Below are positions 52,854 to 62,558 of a DNA stretch of 64,000 bases, piece by piece. This DNA comes from Alloascoidea africana (lineage: Eukaryota; Ascomycota; Alloascoideomycetes; Alloascoideales; Alloascoideaceae). The notes beneath the pieces are model-generated. The model searched no databases, was not told where the DNA came from, and was given only the letters and a program-made list of their open reading frames with translations. Position numbers and translations under genes: made by a program. The first letter of the stretch is position 1, and every line of letters starts with the position of its first letter. The stretch lies in assembly GCA_030581615.1 (NCBI GenBank), contig JAKTTT010000002.1, positions 858,690 through 922,689 on the forward strand, in the 5' to 3' direction.

Positions 52854-55800
52854 CTACAGTTGAGGCTCGCCAATAACCTCATCTTTCACTTTCAACATCC
52901 GCTGATAATCTCTCATGACATTAATGTGCGCCCTGACAGCTTCATTCCAAAGCACCTTGACCTGCGAATCTAATTGTATAGCTTCCAAATATACATCAAG
53001 ATCATCTTTTAGCTTTCCAGTTCCAGAGACAAAAGCTTTAGGGTTCATATAATTTAAAATTGTATCCGAATCACCTCGGACCCGACTCTCGTGGTATTCA
53101 TTCATAGATTGCTGATACTCAATCCATTGTTTCATGTAATGTTCCATGCTTGTGATATAAGCGTCCCAGTTTGGCCAAAATTCAGAAGGACTCACTGCAG
53201 TTAATGTTGATGATGGGAGCTGTGGAGCTAGTGGAGGCGTCAGCTTGAAAATAGTCTGCTTTAACCCTAACGACTCCAAGTTGGTTCTTGGTTGTTGCTG
53301 TGTGTGATTCTGAGATTGAGATTCAGAGGCTGAATTATTCTGCGTTCCATCCCAACTGGCAATTCCCGGGCCACTTTTTTCTGAAGATGTGGTTGGCGCT
53401 GCCGGCGATGGCTTAAAAATCCGGGGCAAAGTAGAATTGACTGGTGTAAATGTAGTTTCAAACTTGCCATTCCCACCCTGTTTCATGCCAAAATTGAATC
53501 CAGGGATTTTGGGAAAGGCCTCTTTAATGTCATCTTTACCGTATGTGTAATCTTTTTTAGCACGAGGTTTCGACTTTGGTCTTTCAGTTTTCGAAGGTGA
53601 CACATTGTTTATAGATTCAAAGACATCGTCAAAGTCAAAATTGCCAGTAGTCTGTGTGAAAGGAGGAATATTCTTCAAATCGTTTAGGCTCGTAGTCACT
53701 TTTGACTTTTGTTTGGTACCAGTGCCATTTTCATTTTTGGTGTTCAGGTTGGATCCAGAAGGTGAGCCAAAGTCTGCAAACTTGAAACCAGAGAATGGAG
53801 ATGACGACTTATTAGGAGATGAGATACCGCCATCGGTGGGGAAAAACGACTCATTAGCCTCATCATCTCGGTTATTCCCTCGCTTAGATGGCGAACTCTT
53901 TACTGTAGAGCCCGCAACTGGACGGGAAGGTTTATTGGCACTGGGAGTGCCACGAGAGACAAAAGGGTCATGCTTCTCGGGAGCAAAAGCGGTTGGCCTT
54001 CCGGGAGTATTTGCGTGCCTGTGAAACACTCTCGTCTTTAAAGGTGAATTCGTTCTCCTTGTCGAGCTCGCACTATTCAAAAATGGTTTGAACAACGGAT
54101 CGTTGTATTTGTTATTTGTGGAAGCAGTCCTTGAAGAGCTCGGCGTTGGATTCGCAAGGTTATTCAGTACCTTATTGAAATCGATATTGTCAGGAAACCA
54201 ATTCGATGCCGAACTAAATGGACTAGCAGCCGATGTGTCATGCATGCTAGCATCAGCGTCCTCCATCTCCACCGTATTGTTACCGGAAGCCTCTGAAGAA
54301 TGTGAAGATTGTGGCGATTCCATTTGAGGATTAGCTTCCGTTGCATCTTCATTTGGTTTTCGGTGCTCATAATCTTTTCCCTTTGTTGGCTTGTTCTCTT
54401 TTGAAGTTTTATCCTCTGCAAAAGCAAATTTACCGTTGGAACTAAAAGTATTGTTTTTGAAAGATCCTTGTTGGCTATGCAAAGCTGGATTCAAAGGCGA
54501 CGTATTAAACGGTTTGTAACTTGCCGGCTTAGATGGCGACGGCGTTGACCTTTGTTGCTTATCAAAACCATCAAAGTTAAATCCAGTACTAAAAGAATCG
54601 TAGCTCGAGTTGGAATGATCAGTATTGTATGTTGGTTTTTCAGCCTGTTGCTGAGAAGCATTAGCATTTGTATCAGCCTTAGTCCCAGCAGCCGATTCCG
54701 ACCCAGAACGGGATTGAGGCTTCAACGGCGGTTTAAACAATGGGGATGAAAATTCAAATTTCCCAGACGGTTTACTTGGAGAAGGAGTGTCTGTCTTCTT
54801 AAAATTTTGATTATCTGGAGAGGAGAAGGAGAATCTCGAAGATGTCGGAGTATTAAAGTCAAACCCAGTAGACCCTGAGGGGACAGAGGAGGTTCTACCT
54901 TCCTTGGTCGTCTTGAAAGTAGGCCTTGTTTTTGTGCTTTTGGCTCCGGGAGGACTGAAACTTCCAAATTTAATGTTTGCAAACATGCTCTTTAATTCGT
55001 CATCATTATCGATATCATTAGCAGCGTTATTATTCATTTGACTGGAAGAGGGAACTTCACCATCTTTCTTTAAACCATCAGAAGTCGACTCCCTTTTAGA
55101 GGAAGCTGCTGACTTGCTTCTCCCTTTTGGAGAAACGTAAACGCGTTCACCTTTAAAAGTGAACCGAGGTTTGGTCCCCTCATCTTTCTTTGATGTAGAT
55201 TTAGCATTATCTTCATCACCGTCGCTGCTGTTACTGGTGGCATGCTTATTATTGGGTTCTCCTTCGGTCCAACTAGTCTTTTTTGGTGATGCAGAAGCTG
55301 AACCCGAAGCAGACGGGGCCTGAGAGGTTGAAGATGGAACCTTTACGTTTGGCGATTTCCCAGGATACATTTTCTCTGTAGATCTGTATGCATATGCTGT
55401 GGAAGAAGTTGTCCACTTATCATCGTTAGTACTAGACATAAACGATGTTTCCTTTTCCTTTTCTGCTCTAGCGCTCTTATGTTGAGAGTAGGCACTTTTT
55501 GGAGTGTTATTGTTACTGCTACTTTTGTTGGTTGAACTACTCCTAGTGCTCGATTTGCTTTTTGGCGTCTCACTTCTGTTGGAGTACGAGTTAGCAGGTT
55601 TTGATTTGGGCTTTGATTGCTCTTTCTTATAGAATTGGTCGTATGGTTCCCATGGATCCTCAGTGAAGCGAGTGTATTTCCATTTCTGTTTGGAAGTATT
55701 GTTAGATTTCCCCTTTGTACCAGAGTTGAAAAAATTGGAAGCGCCGCTGGAAAAGTCGCTATCGTCATAAAAAGAAGAACCCGAACCGTTAGAAGCTTGC

Positions 55801-56090
55801 CAGTAACTCTGTTGTTTGGATTTCGAAGAGTTGTAGTTGGCTTTTTTGCTAGACTCGTAAGAAGAAGATTTTCTGGAAAGGTCGTAGACCCGCCTCTTTG
55901 AAGAATCAAGGAGCGTGTCATAGGCCAGAACAATGATCTTGAACTTTTCAACAAATTCTGGATCATTATTATTTTTGTCTGGGTGGTATCTGAGAGCGAG
56001 CTTCCTATAAGACTTTTTGATTTCATCTACAGAAGCCGTTGAGGGCACTTCAAGGACTTTATAGTAGTCATGCTTGGGGGAAGATACCAT
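52854..56090 (-). CDS. Large J-domain protein with long low-complexity middle
   Basis: A 1078-residue protein from ATG 56090. The J-domain is at residues 8-70, with the catalytic HPD at 36-38 ([16 protein letters not shown]) and [15 protein letters not shown] closing helix IV. About 800 residues of Ser/Asn/Lys-rich, low-complexity sequence follow, containing many short F-S-x-P, FDF, FNF and FKFADFGS phrases that recall nucleoporin FG-type spacing but without true FG repeats. A more ordered, probably helical C-terminal region of ~150 residues ends the protein ([32 protein letters not shown]). No G/F zinc-finger region of class I DnaJ is present, so it is class III: a J-domain that recruits Hsp70 to a specialised site. 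The site is unknown. Confidence 0.85.
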   Translation of the reverse strand: MVSSPKHDYYKVLEVPSTASVDEIKKSYRKLALRYHPDKNNNDPEFVEKFKIIVLAYDTLLDSSKRRVYDLSRKSSSYESSKKANYNSSKSKQQSYWQASNGSGSSFYDDSDFSSGASNFFNSGTKGKSNNTSKQKWKYTRFTEDPWEPYDQFYKKEQSKPKSKPANSYSNRSETPKSKSSTRSSSTNKSSSNNNTPKSAYSQHKSARAEKEKETSFMSSTNDDKWTTSSTAYAYRSTEKMYPGKSPNVKVPSSTSQAPSASGSASASPKKTSWTEGEPNNKHATSNSSDGDEDNAKSTSKKDEGTKPRFTFKGERVYVSPKGRSKSAASSKRESTSDGLKKDGEVPSSSQMNNNAANDIDNDDELKSMFANIKFGSFSPPGAKSTKTRPTFKTTKEGRTSSVPSGSTGFDFNTPTSSRFSFSSPDNQNFKKTDTPSPSKPSGKFEFSSPLFKPPLKPQSRSGSESAAGTKADTNANASQQQAEKPTYNTDHSNSSYDSFSTGFNFDGFDKQQRSTPSPSKPASYKPFNTSPLNPALHSQQGSFKNNTFSSNGKFAFAEDKTSKENKPTKGKDYEHRKPNEDATEANPQMESPQSSHSSEASGNNTVEMEDADASMHDTSAASPFSSASNWFPDNIDFNKVLNNLANPTPSSSRTASTNNKYNDPLFKPFLNSASSTRRTNSPLKTRVFHRHANTPGRPTAFAPEKHDPFVSRGTPSANKPSRPVAGSTVKSSPSKRGNNRDDEANESFFPTDGGISSPNKSSSPFSGFKFADFGSPSGSNLNTKNENGTGTKQKSKVTTSLNDLKNIPPFTQTTGNFDFDDVFESINNVSPSKTERPKSKPRAKKDYTYGKDDIKEAFPKIPGFNFGMKQGGNGKFETTFTPVNSTLPRIFKPSPAAPTTSSEKSGPGIASWDGTQNNSASESQSQNHTQQQPRTNLESLGLKQTIFKLTPPLAPQLPSSTLTAVSPSEFWPNWDAYITSMEHYMKQWIEYQQSMNEYHESRVRGDSDTILNYMNPKAFVSGTGKLKDDLDVYLEAIQLDSQVKVLWNEAVRAHINVMRDYQRMLKVKDEVIGEPQL

Positions 56091-57338
56091 ATCAAGTTAC
56101 AGAACCCACTAAAACAAAGCCCAATTAGAAAAGGTAGAATAAGAGATACAAACTCTTGGAGAAAAGTCAGTATAGGGCTGGATGTTTAGTGGATGATGGA
56201 GAACGAAAGGGGAAAAAACCAAGGCAGATGGAAGCGTGGAAGGAGGAGGGCTTTTGGGAAAAGACACTCACGCTTGAACTGGACACGTCCAGCCACCTCA
56301 ACCTCTCCTCCAGCCCAGAGAGCGATGCCTGGCCGACGCGTTTTTTCGGAGCTGGAGCGAATCTACCCGCGTGTAGAAGCCTTTTATTTCTATGTGTATT
56401 CAAGTTTGCGTTCTGGGGGCTCATGAAATGGCACAGTAGATGTAAACCAAAGATCTGGGCATCCCCAGACAGGAAGTCCGGCTCGGATAAGAGAGCTTCA
56501 AGAGATGCCAGCACAGCTAGGATGAGCAGTAGCTAGTACTTGTTGCCTCTGAATTGCAATTGGATTTCGCCCATCAATTTTCTCCTTTTTAGGAAAACAT
56601 CCCAATGGGTTCAGCGCTTCCGAGTTTACGCGAAGGATAGGAACAACTTGTCTCTGTCCTTGTGAATTTGCAGCAGCATTTGGTATTGTGTTGTTAATGC
56701 TTGAATGGCTCTGGTATAGTCTCCCAGTATGTCCCTTTTATCCTTCTATTATTCTTACTAAATTCGGTCGGCTTTAGCAAAAAGACCAACTTCCTTGGAA
56801 TGCACCTTTTTTGCGGTAGTAAAGTATCAATTAAAAAGCGTTGGCTGATGTACTTAGATTTGCTAATTAGCCGTTGTGTTGCGAACAATCACATCAACAG
56901 AAACCCATGATGGCAGTATATACACATTTCTGGGTTCCCGAAAAGATAGTCCTTCTGTATACAAGGCTCTATTTTCTATTATCTTGTAATGTTAGGCGTT
57001 TAGATCAACATAAAACCGAATTAGTTCTGGTTAATCATTAAAGACTGGAAAAAATTCCTGTGTAAAGACGCTGATAAGAGTTCTAGTCCTACTCCTGGGT
57101 CATCCAGATCAGTACCGATCCTTCCCGACGCTGTCCACAATTCTACGCTATTTAAACAGGTTCGACCCCTCTACTAGTTTATCCTCATATAAGCTAGATA
57201 GTGAACACTGATCTTACTTCAGAATCGGCACAGTGGCTTTATATGACGCCCAAAGAGCCGCAACGGTGATACAATTTCCTTAACCTCCTTTCTTTTTCTT
57301 TTTCTTCCATTCTTCTTCTTGGTTATCCAGCTCCAATA
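56091..57338. other. 1.25-kb intergenic region
   Basis: Divergent space between the J-domain gene and the AIG2-like gene. The ORFs at 56156-56536 (+) and 56167-56514 (-) are mirror images of a GC-richer patch and lack ATG starts or motifs. A B-box-like GGTTCGACCCC near 57159 lacks a matching A-box. No gene seen. Confidence 0.45.
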
Positions 57339-57839
57339 ATGACTACCGATCAAGGGACTATTTCGTCTAATGGCAATTCTACAGTGGAACAGTCGCAAGA
57401 AATCAATGAAACGAGTATCCCGTCTTTCTTCTATGGCACGCTTATGCATTTGACTGTGCTATCTTTGGTAATCCAGGAACCCGATCCCAAAGCTTGCTTA
57501 ACGATTCATAATGCAATACTCCCAAACTATAAACGAAGAAAAGTAATCGATGAGCCATACCCTGCCATCTTGATTGGCAGGTCCTTAGACTCGGTGCCAG
57601 GGCATGTCGTTTACAATTTGACCACAGCACACTTAAGACGACTAGACGCTTTCGAAGGTGATGAGTATTCGCGTGAGCTGTTATCGTTATGCGATCTCGA
57701 CTCGGGCGAGAGTGTAAAAGCATGGTGCTATGTCTGGAAGGATGATACCAGAAGGATTAGCGATATTGAGTGGAATTTAGAAACTTTTAGAAAGGAAAAT
57801 GTCCAGGAATGGGCAAACTCCCATTCTGAAAAAGCTTGA
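57339..57839 (+). CDS. AIG2-like gamma-glutamyl(amine) cyclotransferase family protein
   Basis: A 166-residue protein from ATG 57339. After about 28 disordered residues it has the family's substrate-binding motif FFYGTLM, then YPAILIGRSLDSVPGHVVYN, and the catalytic-glutamate region LRRLDAFEGDEYSRELL, where the Glu of FEGDEY is the predicted catalytic residue. This is the gamma-glutamylcyclotransferase-like (GGCT/AIG2) fold. Members release 5-oxoproline from gamma-glutamyl amines or peptides; the exact substrate is unknown. Start codon in good context (AATAATG). It is the last host protein gene before the transposon-rich end. Confidence 0.88.
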   Translation: MTTDQGTISSNGNSTVEQSQEINETSIPSFFYGTLMHLTVLSLVIQEPDPKACLTIHNAILPNYKRRKVIDEPYPAILIGRSLDSVPGHVVYNLTTAHLRRLDAFEGDEYSRELLSLCDLDSGESVKAWCYVWKDDTRRISDIEWNLETFRKENVQEWANSHSEKA

Positions 57840-58130
57840 GATGATTTTGCTTTTGGCTGCGATGTCATAGAGGAAGACTTGGTGAATAGATGTACCAGTT
57901 ACAAATGGGGTTCCCCGATCTAGATAAAGTTTTGTGCACATGTCTCATCCGGACTTTTACAAAATAGAAAGACTTATCAAAAGTATTGGGTAGACAAGAG
58001 TTTTGCGACACAAACAATACTGGAATCTAAGCTAGGCCTTCAAGCAGTCGTGGGCTACAGGACGTAAAACTGTACAAAAGCTTTACTAAGCAATTAATAA
58101 TCAAGGGGATTTCTTATAAAGAATGTCTTA

Positions 58131-59248
58131 ACGTAGTTCACATGCGAGCGGCGCACCTTTCACAATTCTACCGAACTCCTTATTTAACTATTAATTTCTT
58201 CTGCCACATAACATGTATTCAAATTCTAAAGAAGCCAATCTCCTCCTTGAAATCCAGGCTATCAAACAAGACCCAACACTTAGCATCCGGAAAGCAGCCC
58301 AGATCTACTCTGTCACTCATACAATCTTACGCGCCAGAATGAACAGACGACACGCTCACGCTGATATTCCTGCCAATTCGATGAGATTAGGTCTGCTAGA
58401 AGAAGAGACTCTAGTCAAGTTCATCCTTGACTTTGGTGCAGGAGGATTTTCTTCCCGCCTCTCTGGTGTTGAAGATATGGCCAATCTCCTGCTCGCAGAG
58501 CATGAGGGTAGAGGCACCGGGGAGCACACTTTGTCAAGCGACAACCAGAGCTCAAGACACGCTTTAATCGCACATACGACTACCAGAGGGCTCAATGTGA
58601 AGATCCAGACGAGATAAACGCGTGGTTTCGGCTTTTAGCGAATGTGAGAGCCAAGCATGGTGTTGCTGATGCGGGTTTCTATAACTTGGGTCTCTTCGAC
58701 ACCACAGACCCTTCCACAAGCCACTTCACAGTCTGCCTACACCAAAGATCGAATTTCTCGACACCAGACCAGCTCTCCAACATTAATTTATGAAGCTATT
58801 GACAAGATTGTTAAAGGAGCTCGGTCTTTTATGCACCAGGTGGCCCACCTGCGTGCTGAGAACAATTCACTTCGCGAGGCTAATGAGAGACTTAGCAAGT
58901 GCCGGAGGGCTAAAAAGACAAGCATCACAGCAAGGTGAAGCCCTTTCGGTGGGAGAAGGTCAAGACTTTATAGCTCAGAAGGAGGCTGATAAGTAGGTAG
59001 CTCATGAAACAAGGCAATCTGGTAGTCGGTCGAGGCGAGCTGTGGCGACTGTTCGGCGATGTCGTATTTGCGGGAAAGCTGGTCATAATTTGCGGACTTG
59101 TACAAAAGATGTAGAAATGTCTGGAGATTCAGATAAGGGTAATAGCGAGTAGATTTTTATTGTGGTTGTGTTTTAATTGTCTGTTAAATTACGATAGGTT
59201 GTGAAAGGTGCCGCTCGCTTGGGTGCGCCGCTCGCATGTGCACTACGT
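58131..59248 (+). mobile_element. Internally deleted pogo/Tan1-like DNA transposon
   Basis: A 1,118-bp element. Its terminal inverted repeats are 27 bp long with one mismatch (58131-58157 and 59222-59248), beginning ACGTAG and ending GGCGCACC when read inwards. It is flanked on both sides by TA (58129-58130 and 59249-59250), the target duplication expected for Tc1/mariner-pogo elements. The inside encodes remnants of a transposase. At the right end, GTGAAAGGTGCCGCTCGC (59201-59218) repeats the subterminal part of the inverted repeat just before the terminal one. Confidence 0.9.
58213..59152 (+). pseudogene. pogo/Tan1-like transposase remnant, DDE core missing
   Basis: Three frames are needed to read it. 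From 58213 an N-terminal psq-type HTH is visible (IRKAAQIYSVTHTILRARMN). Then, after a frame change near 58520, comes the CENP-B-type HTH end (KTRFNRTYDYQRAQCEDPDE). The C-terminal tail typical of these transposases lies at about 58787-58940 (EAIDKIVKGARSFMHQVAHL, AENNSLREANERL). After another frame change a zinc knuckle CX2CX4HX4C (CRICGKAGHNLRTC) ends before the stop at 59150-59152. The central catalytic DDE region of about 200 or more residues is absent. Not functional; it could be mobilised only by an intact relative. Confidence 0.85.
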
Positions 59249-59557
59249 TATTGTCTTCCAAAAAAAAGGGAATCTCCCTGCTGTATATAGTTTTCTTATA
59301 CCATCCAAATCATCTACAAAATAGTAAAGAAAATAGTGGGTATCGTTGAGTATGTCGAGAATCTGTTGAAGAATTCCGAGATCTCAAAGGAAGGACATGA
59401 ATGATCAAAATCAATGATCAAAATGAATTATCAAATAGATCATTCATGACAAGGTTGCCTAAAAACAAACAGATAATATAAATAGAATCTCGTAAAGTAC
59501 AAAAAGAATAAAACGAAAGTTTTTATTGGCAAAATAGGAATTCCTTTACATCTAATA

Positions 59558-59747
59558 TGTGAGAGAACAGAACCTCTGTTCTGAACTCTCAAGTTTATGG
59601 CTCGAAAGATTGACATTAAGTAGCTTAAGAAGAAGAAAACTAAAAACACAAACAAAGTTCTATTTATACTCTTTGGTTTCAGTCTCATTCTTACACACAT
59701 TCTTGAAAATACTGAGCCTTTTGTTTATAAGAATCACAATTCTTACA
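59558..59747 (+). mobile_element. Solo LTR, ~190-bp family, copy B1
   Basis: Runs from TGTGAGAGAACAGAACC to ATTCTTACA (190 bp). It is closely similar to the copy at 62870-63058 on the other strand. It starts 7 bp to the right of the family A LTR. Flanking pentamers (TAATA and ACACA) do not match, so it may be rearranged or old. Confidence 0.7.
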
Positions 59748-59790
59748 ACACAATGTAAGAGTTCGGGCACTCTTACTAGGAACAACCTCC

Positions 59791-60846
59791 TGTTGGAACC
59801 CGGTGTTGCCAGGTCTCCTCTCTGAGACTGGAATTACCGGTAAAACTATCACGAAAGTGATTTAAAAGAAAAACTTGTTATCTTTATTAAAAAGTGGCGA
59901 AAAGATGCCCTTATATAGTCTTCGGCGACTATTATATGTTTGGGTTCACAATGTAGAATCTGGCTTGTATAATTAAAGTACAAATAACAGTCTAAACTGA
60001 GCTTGCCCTGTTCACTAGAAGGGGACAAGTCTCTTCCTTATATATTCGTAACTATCAACTAAACCTTTCCCTTTGTGTTCTAGTCTGTTAGCAACTAAAC
60101 CTTTCCTTCTGCTCTAGTCTTGTGTGAGCTAAGCGACTTTGTAGTCTTTGCGTGACTCAAAGTCTCTTGCACATAGCAACCTTATAACAGCGACAGATAA
60201 ATATGGTATACGAGCAAATTAAAAAGTAAAAGTATTGCTAACAACAAAAGAGTATAGATTGATAGCAATTGAGAAAGAAAAACATAAAGTTAATAAGAGA
60301 CTAACGAAGTAGTTAGTAAAAGAAGATAAAGTAGAGACGACAGAGCAATAATCGTCACATTTTCTCCCCCCTTTCTTCCAAGTCGTCCTCGACTTGGTCG
60401 TTAACCATAGAAGATTGTACCCATGAATTCCACTGGTCAGAAAGAGTTTTCAAGATTTGAGAGTCAGCTTGTGAGAATATCCACAATGGTATGGGTGTAA
60501 CGAGAGTTGGATCGCACTCAGACCAGGTAACATAGGAGAATTCTAGTTCTCTGTTGATTCCTAGCATTGAATTCATTTCATTAGTTCGAACCAGTTGCTC
60601 TTGTTCTGTTTTGGGAGGATTTTTGAGGTAAGCAGGAGACTTGATGAAAGGTTTGATCCATTTCCTATTGATAATCGTGTGTTTCTTAGTTATTGTTGGC
60701 AAGTCTAGTTCCACAGCGTTTTCTCCACAGCGCTTTACAGTTCTAAAGGGACCAAAATAGATAGGCTTGAGTTTGTGAAATCGTCCCCTTTCGATATACG
60801 CATCTTTGTGGAGTAATACATATTTACCGACTTCGTATATCGAAAG
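59791..60846 (-). mobile_element. Ty3/gypsy fragment: integrase C-terminus, polypurine tract and 3' LTR
   Basis: Read on the minus strand, the coding remnant (60846 to 60355) is followed directly by a polypurine tract (about 60360-60377, GAAAGGGGGGAGAAAA). An LTR starts at 60359 with TGTGACGATTATTGC. The LTR probably ends near 59791, where the plus strand reads TGTTGG, giving a TG...CA LTR of about 570 bp; this left boundary is tentative. A TATATA lies within it near 60038. The 5' LTR and most of the internal region are missing. Confidence 0.75.
60355..60846 (-). pseudogene. Ty3/gypsy integrase C-terminal fragment
   Basis: An open frame of about 163 codons on the minus strand, with no start of its own, ending at the stop TGA (60355-60357). 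It contains the integrase C-terminal pattern: YEVGKYVLLHKDAYIERG, LKPIYFGPFRTVKRCGENA, VELDLPTI and NRKWIKPF. This is the 'L-P-x-G-P-F-x-V-x-x' block of gypsy integrases that precedes the element's end. The last codons overlap the polypurine tract. The catalytic D,D35E core is absent. Confidence 0.8.
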
Positions 60847-60955
60847 GGGACGATTTCACAAACTCAAGCCTATCTATTTTGATCCCTTTAGAACTGTAAA
60901 GCGCTGTGGAGAAAACGCTGTGGAACTAGACTTGCCAACAATAACTAAGAAACAC
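60679..60955. repeat. Inverted repeat with 122-bp arms in the integrase fragment
   Basis: Arms 60679-60800 and 60834-60955 are near-perfect reverse complements; I noted one mismatch (GGTCCC against GATCCC). They flank a 33-base centre. The right arm is a plus-strand copy of the integrase C-terminal segment, cut off after the KKH codons. Confidence 0.85.
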
Positions 60956-60960
60956 AGGAT

Positions 60961-61056
60961 TATCAAGAATACGCCATAGAGTTCCAATTACTACTCTCCA
61001 AGATGGGAGAAGACTGGGTCTCGGAGGAATTAACAAGTTTTTCTTCTAAATCCCTT
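60961..61056 (+). pseudogene. Retrotransposon gag-like fragment
   Basis: The plus strand reads YQEYAIEFQLLLSKMGEDWV, then SEELTSFSSKSLP and a stop. The pattern of a helix ending in a fixed F-x-x-G/S-L-P phrase is typical of gypsy-type gag capsid regions. It is joined directly to the right arm of the inverted repeat, so gag and integrase pieces now lie side by side through deletion or rearrangement. About 30 codons only. Confidence 0.5.
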
Positions 61057-61069
61057 CCGTGATACACAC

Positions 61070-61261
61070 TGTTAGAGAACAGAACCTCAGCTCTGAACTC
61101 TCAGGTAGTGGGTTTGGTTCATAAAACTTTCATTAAAGTAACTTGTAGAAAAGAACAAGGAAACTACAGAAACTAACTTTAAATACACAACAGCAGTATT
61201 CATTTTACACATGTGACCAAATGTGCTATCAAAACAAAGAGTAAAAATCATAATTCTTACA
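61070..61261 (+). mobile_element. Solo LTR, ~190-bp family, copy C1
   Basis: Runs from TGTTAGAGAACAGAACC to ATTCTTACA (192 bp) and pairs with the copy at 63489-63680 on the other strand. Flanking pentamers are CACAC and CACAA (4 of 5 matching). The next LTR (family A) begins 6 bp to the right. Confidence 0.7.
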
Positions 61262-61266
61262 CACAA

Positions 61267-61627
61267 TGTAGCGAAACCCCTATTTTGCCAATATTAACTT
61301 CTTTTTATTTTAACTTTACGAGATTCTACTTATAATATTCGTTCACTTTACGAGGATCTACCTATATTTGTCTGTTTATTTTAAAGAACCTTTTTATGAA
61401 TGAGTTGTCGATCATTCATCTGATTATTCAGGACCTTATTGGGATATATCGGAACTCTTCAACAGATTCTCGATATACAGACTGATTCCCACTTTATTGA
61501 TTAATCTATTTTGTTATTTTCCTTTTTGAAGACAGAAGACTATATTAATGGGATGAAATCCCCTATTTTTACAAAAGGAACAATAAAGATATTTTGAATA
61601 AGAATCCCCTTTTTAGAATCTATTACA
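61267..61627 (+). mobile_element. Solo LTR, family A copy 2
   Basis: 361 bp from TGTAGCGAAACCCC to TCTATTACA on the plus strand. It is the inverted partner of the copy at 61631-62060, with which it shares about 230 bp at near identity. The two lie tail to tail with only GTG between them. Confidence 0.7.
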
Positions 61628-61630
61628 GTG

Positions 61631-62060
61631 TGTAAAAGACACTAACGAAGGGGATTCTTATTCAAAATATCTTTATTGTTCCTTTTGTAAAAATAGGGGA
61701 TTTCATCCCATTAATATAGTCTTCTGTCTTCAAAAAGGAAAATAACAAAATAGATTAATCAATAAAGTGGGAATCAGTCTGTATATCGAGAATCTGTTGA
61801 AGAGTTCCGATATATCCCAATAAAGTCCTGAATGATCAGATGAATGATCGACAGGTCATTCATAACAAGGTTCTTTAACATAAATAGACAAAGATAGGTA
61901 GATCCTTGTTAAGTAAACGAGTCTTACAAGTAGGATCTCGTAAAGCGAAAGAATATTATAAGTAAAAGCTCGTAAAGTGAAAGAACATTATAAGTAAAAG
62001 CTCGTAACGAGAAAAACAAAAAAAAGGAGTTAATATTGACAAAGTAGGAGTTCCGTTACA
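61631..62060 (-). mobile_element. Solo LTR, family A copy 3, next to tRNA-Val
   Basis: 430 bp; on the minus strand it runs from TGTAACGGAACTCC to TCTTTTACA. It is longer than the other copies because of a tandem repeat near 61940-62010 (AAGTAAAAGCTCGTAAAG units). Its boundary is only 11 bp upstream of the tRNA-Val gene, the position favoured by tRNA-targeting LTR retrotransposons. Confidence 0.7.
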
Positions 62061-62071
62061 ACAGCATCAGT

Positions 62072-62145
62072 GGTTCGATGGTCTAGTTGGTTATGGCATC
62101 TGCTTAACACGCAGAACGTCCCCAGTTCGATCCTGGGTCGAATCA
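62072..62145 (+). tRNA. tRNA-Val (AAC)
   Basis: 74 nt. The acceptor stem GGTTCGA pairs with TCGAATC, followed by discriminator A. The anticodon loop is TTAACAC within stem TCTGC/GCAGA, giving anticodon AAC. The T-arm has CCAGTTCGATCCTGG with a perfect stem. A-box TGGTCTAGTTGG and B-box GTTCGATCC are intact, and TTTTTT follows as a Pol III terminator. It has no intron and is very close to yeast tRNA-Val(AAC). Confidence 0.97.
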
Positions 62146-62486
62146 ACTTTTTTATTACTAGAAAATGTCTCCTTATCAAAAAAATATTTGAAACCTACCA
62201 TAATATACTACTCATTCCAAATGATCTAGTATTTTACACCTTCTATACCGATAAAGCTGGAAGGTATCAAGCTTTTACAGTATATCAACGACTAGAAGAT
62301 CAGAAATAACTCTAACATAAAGTTTGAACTTTTCCTTATCTCCAACAGGAATTAACATCAATTTTTGAGCTCTAAAATCTCATTACTCGAGTTCCACAAA
62401 CATCTCTTCTGGAACCCAGTTTCATAGGTGCTGCTATTTCAGTTGTCAATCTTACAAAAAGATAAGGCTGATTATCAAAAATCAAC
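62146..62486. other. Spacer between two tRNA genes
   Basis: 341 bp with no LTR or gene recognised. The ORF at 62070-62309 overlaps the tRNA and is not real. Confidence 0.5.
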
Positions 62487-62558
62487 CTCCGAAACGGGGA
62501 ATTGAACCCCGATTTGCCCGGTGAGAGCGGACCGTGCTAGCCATTACACTATTTCGGA
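62487..62558 (-). tRNA. tRNA-Glu (CTC)
   Basis: 72 nt on the minus strand. The acceptor stem TCCGAAA pairs with TTTCGGA, with discriminator G. The anticodon loop reads CTCTCAC in stem GGTCC/..., giving anticodon CTC. The T-arm CGGGGTTCAATTCCCCG is perfect. A-box TAGTGTAATGG and B-box GGTTCAATTCC are intact. No intron. It faces tRNA-Val. Confidence 0.94.

Larger units (their letters stand above)
58071..59550 (-). mobile_element. Solo LTR, family A copy 1, split by the pogo element
   Basis: The halves 58071-58130 and 59249-59550 together make about 360 bp, the same as LTR copy A2 (361 bp). The left piece begins TGTACAAAAG and contains GGGGATTTCTTATAAAGAAT, which parallels the left part of copy A3. 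The right piece contains GAGAATCTGTTGAAGAATTC, CATTCATGACAAGGTT and ends GGAATTCCTTTACA, all shared with A3. The insertion point is the TA duplicated around the pogo element. No target duplication is visible outside the LTR. Confidence 0.65.

Noticed and set aside
56156-56536. Mirror ORFs of 115-126 codons upstream of the J-domain gene
   Set aside because: Non-ATG start on the plus strand and no motif; probably promoter sequence.
57159-57169. B-box-like GGTTCGACCCC
   Set aside because: No A-box at tRNA spacing and no tRNA fold.
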